From CAMYLR01 sp039588915 (GTDB lineage Bacteria > Gemmatimonadota > Gemmatimonadetes > JACCXV01 > JAHWKZ01), in assembly GCA_039588915.1 (NCBI GenBank), contig JBDGYV010000031.1, positions 1-27,456 of the forward strand: DNA of 27,456 bases, in the 5' to 3' direction. This document shows, in pieces, positions 22,234-27,456 of this stretch. Under the pieces are notes generated by a model, which was given only the letters and a program-made list of their open reading frames with translations, made no database searches and had not been told where the DNA came from. A program made the position numbers and the translations under genes. The number at the start of each line of letters is the position of its first letter. Positions within the stretch are counted from its first letter, which is position 1.

Positions 22234-23144
22234 CTGGGATCGAGAAAGCCGGGGTGGTCGACGGCACCGACCCAATCCAGTCGTCCCGATGGGTACGTCC
22301 CCAAGACCCGCGTGAATCCGGACTTCGCCTTTAGTTCAGCTAGGGCATCACGGGCATCCGACGTGGCGGTCGTTCCCAGGAAATCGAGATAGAAGAGATA
22401 ATCGAACGGTTTGCCACGCACCGGTCGGGACTCGATCCGGGTCAGGTCGATCCTGCGCTGTGCAAACGGCTCGAGCGTCGAACACAGGCTCCCCGGCGCG
22501 TTGTCGATGTGAAACACGATCGAAGTCTTGGGCGGGCCGACCGCTTCGCGCGAGAACTGCTCCACCAGCCCGCCAAGTTGGGCATCGCCGAGGCTGAGCA
22601 GGAAGAACCGTGTGTAGTTCGCGGCGTCATCTTCGATGTCGGTACGAATCACCTTGCCGCCGTAATGTGTAGCAGCTCCGGCACCGGCGATCGCCGCCGC
22701 GCCGGTCATCCGCTCGGTGATCAACATCTTTACGCTACCCGCCGTATCGTAGGTCGCGATCGCCTCGATCCGGGGGTGGCGCCGGAAAAACTCTTGACAT
22801 TGATCGATGGCTAACGGATGCGAATAGACCCGTTCGATGTCGTCGAAGTACGTACCGACCGGCGCGATCAAGCAGTGTTTGACGCGTAAGTAAACCTCGC
22901 CACGCACGCGGTAGCCATAGCGCAACAAGAGGTCGTAATTCTGAAAGATCGAGCCCACCAACGAGTTCTCCATCGGTGCCAGGCAGGCGTGAGCCTCGTG
23001 TTTGGCAACCGCTGAGAACATTTCCGGGAAGCTCCGGGTGGTTTCGATCTTGAACGGGCAAACGAGCAGCCGGTGGAGAGCCTCCTCGCTGTAGGCGCCG
23101 TGGGCGCCTTGGATCGCTACGCAGACGGGCCGTGGAAGGGTCAT
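22230..23144 (-). CDS. pheA: Prephenate dehydratase (PheA) with ACT domain
   Basis: The 304-residue protein has the normal length of a stand-alone prephenate dehydratase, without a chorismate mutase domain. It converts prephenate to phenylpyruvate in phenylalanine synthesis. Residues about 7-185 form the catalytic domain (AIQGAHGAYSEEA, APMENSLVGSIFQNYDLL, DTAGSVKML and NYTRFFLL containing the catalytic Thr-Arg-Phe). Residues about 205-290 form the ACT domain, including RIESRPVRGKPFDYLFYLDF, in which the ESRP motif senses phenylalanine. Its end overlaps the lipoprotein stop by 4 nt. It stands alone rather than in an aromatic amino acid operon. Confidence 0.95.
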   Translation of the reverse strand: MTLPRPVCVAIQGAHGAYSEEALHRLLVCPFKIETTRSFPEMFSAVAKHEAHACLAPMENSLVGSIFQNYDLLLRYGYRVRGEVYLRVKHCLIAPVGTYFDDIERVYSHPLAIDQCQEFFRRHPRIEAIATYDTAGSVKMLITERMTGAAAIAGAGAATHYGGKVIRTDIEDDAANYTRFFLLSLGDAQLGGLVEQFSREAVGPPKTSIVFHIDNAPGSLCSTLEPFAQRRIDLTRIESRPVRGKPFDYLFYLDFLGTTATSDARDALAELKAKSGFTRVLGTYPSGRLDWVGAVDHPGFLDPS

Positions 23145-23262
23145 CGTCCCGGGAACCCGCTGAGTCGGCGCTCGCCCATGGGCCTAGATTAGGCGCCTCG
23201 CGGCGCGGCGTCATCGACGGCCGGCCCGCAGCCTAGGCCCTCCAACTCAGAATTCATACTTT

Positions 23263-23278
23263 TGTCACAATTGAGACA
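23263..23278. promoter_or_regulatory. 16-bp palindromic candidate operator upstream of the porin
   Basis: TGTC-a-CAATTG-a-GACA is symmetric except for the two A positions (23267 and 23274). It lies 88 nt before the porin ATG and 119 nt before the divergent pheA start, in the only AT-rich part of that 221 nt gap. It looks like a dimeric regulator site. The regulator is unknown. Confidence 0.45.
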
Positions 23279-23365
23279 TAGAATCGTCATCGTGGACGAC
23301 CATACTCGAGGTGCGGAATCACTTCGTCCACGTGTTCTTGGATCACTTGTCGAACGGATACCGAT

Positions 23366-24460
23366 ATGAGGATCAGAGTAGGGGTTTTGACGCTCGGGTT
23401 GGTTTTCCTGACCGGCGCATTCCAATCAGTCAGCGCCCAGAAGGTCAGCGCGCCGGCCGTCGACAGCCTTGCGCTGCGGGGGCTCATCCAGATGGAGTTC
23501 AACACCACGTCGGTTGATGACGAAGCCGACTCCGAATGGGAGGTCCGGCGCGCACGGCTCGGAATGCGGGCGTATGTCGGCGGCTGGATCGAGGGTTTCA
23601 TCCTGGGTGATTTCGGGAGGGGACGGGCGCGTCTCGCCGACGGCTACGTGAACCTCAAATTCGATAAACGCTTCCAGCTCAAGGTGGGCCAGTTCAAGGT
23701 TCCTATCGATGCTTTGGAACTGGTGTCGGACCGGCGACAACTGGTCATCGAACGCGACCCGATCCCGAGGGGCGCGGTGGGTTTTAGCCCCAACGGGCTG
23801 CTCGATGACCTGGGGTACAACGGTCGCGATATCGGCGCCCAGTGGACGGGCGCATGGCCCTCGGTGACGGTGAAGGCGGGTTTCTTCAATGGCTCGGGTG
23901 ACAACTCCGACGAGGATGATGACGGCAAGCAGGTTACCGCCCAAGTCGCAAGGAAACTGCAGGGAACGTGGCAGCTAGCGGTCGGTTGGACCGGACTTCG
24001 GGTGAGCGAGCCGCCAGCCGACGACGAAGCGGCTTGGTACAACGCCTTCGAGGTTGCGACGACCTGGGGCAAATACGGTGAGCCAGGTTGGCGCGGCTTG
24101 GGTCAGTTCGTTGTTGGAGACGACTACGATCCCGACGTGTTCGGCGATGACGACGCGTCGTTCGTAGCGGTTCAAGGAATCGCCAGCTACCACGTGCCGC
24201 TTTACACCACCGCGTACTTGATCGGTATCGAACCGATCGTACGGCTGGGTTGGACGCGCGTTGACGACGGCTCGATCGAGATCGACGACGAACTGGTAGC
24301 GCTCGAGGAAGACCCCGAGACATTCATCACCACTGGCGGTGTCACTCTGTTCTGGCGCGAAAACGTTGTAACCCAGCTCCAGGTCGATGTGGCGAACGCT
24401 GATATCGGTGAGAGCGACACCGAGGTCGCATTTCGGTTTCAAGCCGGATTCGCTTTCTAG
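23366..24460 (+). CDS. Outer-membrane porin, phosphate-selective OprO/OprP-like
   Basis: The 364-residue protein has a signal peptide (MRIRVGVLTLGLVFLTGAFQSVSA) and amphipathic beta strands throughout. Family hallmarks are the VRRARLGMRAYVGGWIEGFI region, GYVNLKFDKRFQLKVGQFKVPI and a C-terminal phenylalanine (FRFQAGFAF), the signal for outer-membrane insertion. The OprO/OprP group passes phosphate or polyphosphate, though many relatives have other substrates. The ATG at 23366 has only a weak ribosome site. The gene is divergent from pheA, and a palindrome lies upstream. The peroxiredoxin gene follows 36 nt later. Confidence 0.85.
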   Translation: MRIRVGVLTLGLVFLTGAFQSVSAQKVSAPAVDSLALRGLIQMEFNTTSVDDEADSEWEVRRARLGMRAYVGGWIEGFILGDFGRGRARLADGYVNLKFDKRFQLKVGQFKVPIDALELVSDRRQLVIERDPIPRGAVGFSPNGLLDDLGYNGRDIGAQWTGAWPSVTVKAGFFNGSGDNSDEDDDGKQVTAQVARKLQGTWQLAVGWTGLRVSEPPADDEAAWYNAFEVATTWGKYGEPGWRGLGQFVVGDDYDPDVFGDDDASFVAVQGIASYHVPLYTTAYLIGIEPIVRLGWTRVDDGSIEIDDELVALEEDPETFITTGGVTLFWRENVVTQLQVDVANADIGESDTEVAFRFQAGFAF

Positions 24461-24496
24461 TTTTCGATGACTCCAATCCCAACCAGGAGAACCAAC

Positions 24497-24967
24497 ATGA
24501 GCATACAGGCGGGCGATAAAGCGCCACCCTTCACCCTCCCGGATCGGCCCGGCAACGAGATCGACGTCGGCGAACGGATCGGCCAGCGGCCGGTCGTGCT
24601 GCTGTTCTTTCCGCTCGCCTTCAGCGGTGTCTGCACGACAGAGATGTGCACCATGCGCGATGATTGGAGCCAATGGGGCGATCTCGACGCCGACGTGTTC
24701 GGGATCTCGGTCGACAGCCCGTTCGTAAACGCGAAGTTCCGTGAGGAGAACGATGTTCCGTTTCCGCTCCTGTCGGACTTCAACAAGCGCGTGGCGGCCG
24801 ACTACGGCGTCCTCTACGAGGAGTTCTTCGGCTTGCAGGGAGTGGCAAAGCGGTCGGCGTTCGTGATCGGCACCGACGGCACCGTCGTCTACCAGTGGGT
24901 GACCGAGGATTCGGGCGTCGAGCCGGACTATGGGGCCGTCCGTGAGGCGGTTGCCAGGGCCCGGTGA
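24497..24967 (+). CDS. Peroxiredoxin (AhpE/BCP-like)
   Basis: The 156-residue thioredoxin-fold peroxidase reduces hydrogen and organic peroxides. The peroxidatic Cys is C46 in FPLAFSGVCTTEMC. C51, five residues later, could act as the resolving Cys, the spacing used by BCP-type enzymes. The PLAFSG sequence before the Cys is closer to AhpE. There is no signal peptide, so it is cytoplasmic. The ATG at 24497 has AGGAGA 6 nt upstream, which rules out an in-frame upstream start at 24467. It may be co-transcribed with the porin. Confidence 0.9.
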   Translation: MSIQAGDKAPPFTLPDRPGNEIDVGERIGQRPVVLLFFPLAFSGVCTTEMCTMRDDWSQWGDLDADVFGISVDSPFVNAKFREENDVPFPLLSDFNKRVAADYGVLYEEFFGLQGVAKRSAFVIGTDGTVVYQWVTEDSGVEPDYGAVREAVARAR

Positions 24968-25143
24968 GGTAATTGCCCCGGGTCACACTTTTGTCTAGTT
25001 TTGGTCAGACTTCCGCACTGGAGGCCGGATTATTCTGGATCAGTGTCTGGAAAGGCGTAGCCAGCGATTTCAACGCGTCGTTCGACGCTAGAGGACACGT
25101 CTTGAACCCCCCGTTTCTAACCGCAAAATCGAAGGGAGACACC

Positions 25144-25938
25144 ATGGCACGGAGACTCGTGCGTGGCTTTACCACTGCGGGTGTCGGTGTGCTCACGACG
25201 CTCGCTTTCCTGGCTCTCGCAACCCCCGCTGTCGCACAGCAGGGCGTGACGACGGGTGCGATCAACGGCCAGGTGTTGGACTCCAGCGGTGCGCCACTGG
25301 CTGGTGCAACGGTCACCATCCGCAACGTCGACACGGGAACGTCGCGGGAACTTCAGACCAACGTGACCGGTCGCTACAACGCGGGCTTCCTGCAGACCGG
25401 TAGTTACAACGTGGCCGCCGAGTTCCCGCCCAACCCGGTAGCTGAGCGCGGGCCGATCCGCATCAGCTTAGGTGAGACCCAGGTCGTCGATCTCGTCGTT
25501 CAGCCGGTTGAGGTCGCGGCGATCGGGGTCGTGATCGACCCCGAGAATCAGGTCGACGTCACGGAGGGCGGGTTCATCGAGAGAATCGACCAGGACCGGA
25601 TCGAGAAACTTCCGGCCTTGGGACGCGACTTCGTCGACTTCATCAACCTCTCGGGCCTCGTTAGCCCGGCGGTGGGGACGACGACCGGTGGCCAGTTTTC
25701 ACTGGAACAACGCATTCTTCGGGGAGAACCGTGGGGGTTCTCGAGCAGCGTTCACGTTCTCGCTCGAGTCGATCAAGGAGTTCCAGATCATCACCAATGG
25801 GTTCGATGTCGAGTGGGGCAATTTCAGTGGTGGCGTGATCAACGCCGTGACGAAGGGCGGGACAAACGAGTTCCACGGTTCAGCGTTCTACTTCGCCCGC
25901 GACGAGGCACTCACTGGGACGGACTTTCTTGGCGGTGA
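25144..25938 (+). pseudogene. TonB-dependent receptor, N-terminal part before a frameshift
   Basis: From the ATG at 25144 (AAGGGAG 5 nt upstream) the frame has a signal peptide (MARRLVRGFTTAGVGVLTTLA, cleaved after AVAQ). It continues with a carboxypeptidase-regulatory-like beta sandwich at about residues 38-125 (INGQVLDSSGAPLAGATVTI) and the start of the plug (FIERIDQDRIEKLPALGRDF). Homology stops near 25703 at GGQFSL. The remaining 78 residues to the TGA at 25936-25938 are a frame artefact. The receptor continues in another frame (25688-27456). The usual short segment ending in a DGxD-type motif before NNAFFGENRGG seems missing, so the cause looks like a short deletion. Either the gene is broken or the assembly has an error here. 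Confidence 0.8.
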
Positions 25939-27456
25939 TGCGGTGGCATTTCAGTCGAAGCAGTTCGGCTTCCAGTTGAGCGGGCCGATCGCTCGGGACA
26001 AGGCGCACTTCTTCGTGTCGCTCGACGGTCAGGATAAGGACGAGCCGACGTTCGCGATTGTACCCGAGAAGTGGTGCTCGAGTTGTGACCCCGATCTGGC
26101 AGAGGACTTCATTCAGCAGTTCGGCAGGATCCTGGAGAGCCAGTATGGTGTGCCGGCGGCGGAGTTCGCTGCCAACATCGGTACGCTTCCGAAGACGGAG
26201 GACGAGATCGCGTTCTTCGGCCGCCTCGACTGGGCGCTGGATGACCGGAACACGCTGACGGTAAGCAACAACTACACCGACTTCTCTCAGATCAACGATC
26301 GTATCTCAACCAGTGAGGCTGCCACCCACGGCGCCATATTCGACGACAAATCGAATGCATTTGTGGCGGAGTTGACGTCGGTGCTAGGCGACGAAGCGAA
26401 AGGGTACAACACCTTCCGCTTCAACTGGACGGATCAGGACCGACCGCGGGACGGAAACAACCTGTTGCCTGAAGTCGACGTCAACCCGCGGTTTGTGCCC
26501 ACCGGCGAGACCGAGGAGGTCGATCTTCCGGCGGGGGACGTCGAGTACTTCGGCGACGGGATCGTGTTCCGGAACCGGCTGGAAGAGAGTAAGGTCCAGC
26601 TCATCGACAACCTGACGTGGGCACTGGGGGAGACCGGAGCACACCAGATTAAGGTGGGCACCAACAACCTCTTCACGAGCATCACAAACCTGTTCTGGTT
26701 GTTGGGGAATGGGGACTTTTCGTTCAGCGACCTCGAGGCGTTCGAGAACAAGGTCGCCGACCAAGGGTACGCTCGTTTCGTAACCGAGAGCGGCGAATCT
26801 CCGTTCGCCGAGTACAACGTTTCCGAGTATGGGTTTTACGGCCAGGACGAGTGGCAGGTGAACGACAATGTCCTGTTCACGTTCGGTCTGCGGTACGACG
26901 TCGACGTGTACAACGACAAGGCGCTCCCCAGCCAATTGTTTATCGACGGGTTTAGCCAATTCGGGCTCGCGAACGAGACTGTGCCCGAGGACAACAACAA
27001 CTGGAGTCCGAGGTTCGCCCTGACGATCGACCCGCGAGGCGACGGCAAGGGTGTGTTCCGGACCGGGTTCGGTCTGTTCTACGGCAATGTGCCGTTTGTC
27101 CTCCACGGGAATGTGATGCAAACAACCCCCGAGCTGAGGCGGCTGTCGTGTTCCAATCGACGCGGCGAAGTGCCGGAGCTCGACTACGACTTCTTCCGCC
27201 AGGCGCCAGACGGGTCGAACAACCCTCTCGTCTGCGCCGGAGCAGGGTTTACCGGAACCCCCGAGTTCGCCATCTGGAAGGAAAACTTCGAGAACCCCGA
27301 GACGTGGAAGTTCAATGTGGGGTATGAGCAGGTGACCGACAGTGGCTGGCGCTTCTCGGGCGACATCCTGTACAGCAAGACGTCGAACAACTTCAACGTC
27401 ATCAACATCAACTTGAACGGGTGTGACTTCTCGACGGTCGCGGGCAGCGATGGGAT
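25688..27456 (+). pseudogene. TonB-dependent receptor, plug and barrel part after the frameshift (3' partial)
   Basis: This frame is open from before 25688 (a GTG) to the window end with no stop. Receptor homology begins at 25706 with NNAFFGENRGGSRAAFTFSL, then SIKEFQIITNGFDVEWGNFS (plug) and INAVTKGGTNEFHGSAFYFA. Long beta-barrel repeats follow, for example EYGFYGQDEWQVNDNVLFTF with GLRYDVDVY. It belongs with 25144-25938 as one receptor that would take up a large substrate such as a siderophore, cobalamin, glycan or peptide using TonB energy. The substrate is unknown. If the frameshift is real, this half lacks a signal peptide and cannot reach the outer membrane. Confidence 0.8.

Noticed and set aside
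23180..23240. 8-bp inverted repeat GGGCCTAG / CTAGGCCC in the pheA upstream region
   Set aside because: An 8-bp match in a 221 nt GC-rich gap is expected by chance fairly often, and there is no other support.
24960..24982. Possible terminator hairpin after the peroxiredoxin (CCCGG and CCGGG arms, T-run at 24989)
   Set aside because: The stem has only 5 bp with a 13 nt loop, overlaps the stop codon, and the T-run is offset and short.
1..27456. CRISPR array, tRNA, rRNA, insertion sequence or prophage
   Set aside because: No spaced direct repeats, cloverleaf-like sequence, transposase, integrase or phage gene was seen on either strand.

Overview
The window is a GC-rich, densely coded bacterial chromosome segment. 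It encodes a TonB-dependent receptor, a phosphate-selective-type porin and a complete System I (Ccm) cytochrome c maturation locus, so the organism is Gram-negative. GTG and TTG starts are common and genes often overlap by 4 nt. The receptor with an N-terminal carboxypeptidase-regulatory-like domain, the CGNR regulator and the DUF6632-like membrane protein suggest an uncultured environmental lineage such as Gemmatimonadota or Acidobacteriota. That placement is an inference; no rRNA or other phylogenetic marker is present. I see no IS element, CRISPR array, tRNA or rRNA, and no stretch over 300 bases lacks a gene.

Region 1 (1-5577, plus strand) looks like a catabolic operon for an amino-acid- or cyclic-amide-type compound. 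It runs: the C-terminal part of an aldehyde dehydrogenase reading in frame into a cupin, a threonine-dehydratase-like PLP enzyme, an ornithine-cyclodeaminase-family imine reductase, a second PLP dehydratase, an exported NTF2-like protein and a dihydropyrimidinase-type cyclic amidohydrolase. The dehydratase/reductase pair resembles the EutB/EutC pair of hydroxyectoine breakdown. The second dehydratase and the amidohydrolase make the set unusual.

Region 2 (5579-9489, minus strand) holds an EamA exporter with a small upstream gene, three small membrane proteins, a GIY-YIG protein, a sarcosine/dimethylglycine-type methyltransferase and a small partner protein. The EamA operon has a near-consensus sigma70 promoter and is divergent from a CGNR zinc-finger regulator (9609-10244), which is followed by a ClC-type channel or antiporter with CBS and TrkA-C domains.

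Region 3 (12343-20969) contains a minus-strand NatAB-type ABC exporter. Divergent from it is a nine-gene ccm operon in the order G-H-E-A-B-C-D-F-I. Its CcmE has a cysteine (CxxxY) in place of the usual heme-binding histidine, and it occurs together with a CPVC-type CcmH. The CcmI-like protein is only the N-terminal membrane and coiled-coil part.

Region 4 (20944-27456) holds two unrecognised proteins, a prephenate dehydratase, a porin with a palindrome upstream, a peroxiredoxin and a TonB-dependent receptor that is frameshifted near its plug domain and runs off the window. The aldehyde dehydrogenase and the receptor both appear to have lost a short internal out-of-frame segment. This may be real decay or an assembly artefact.
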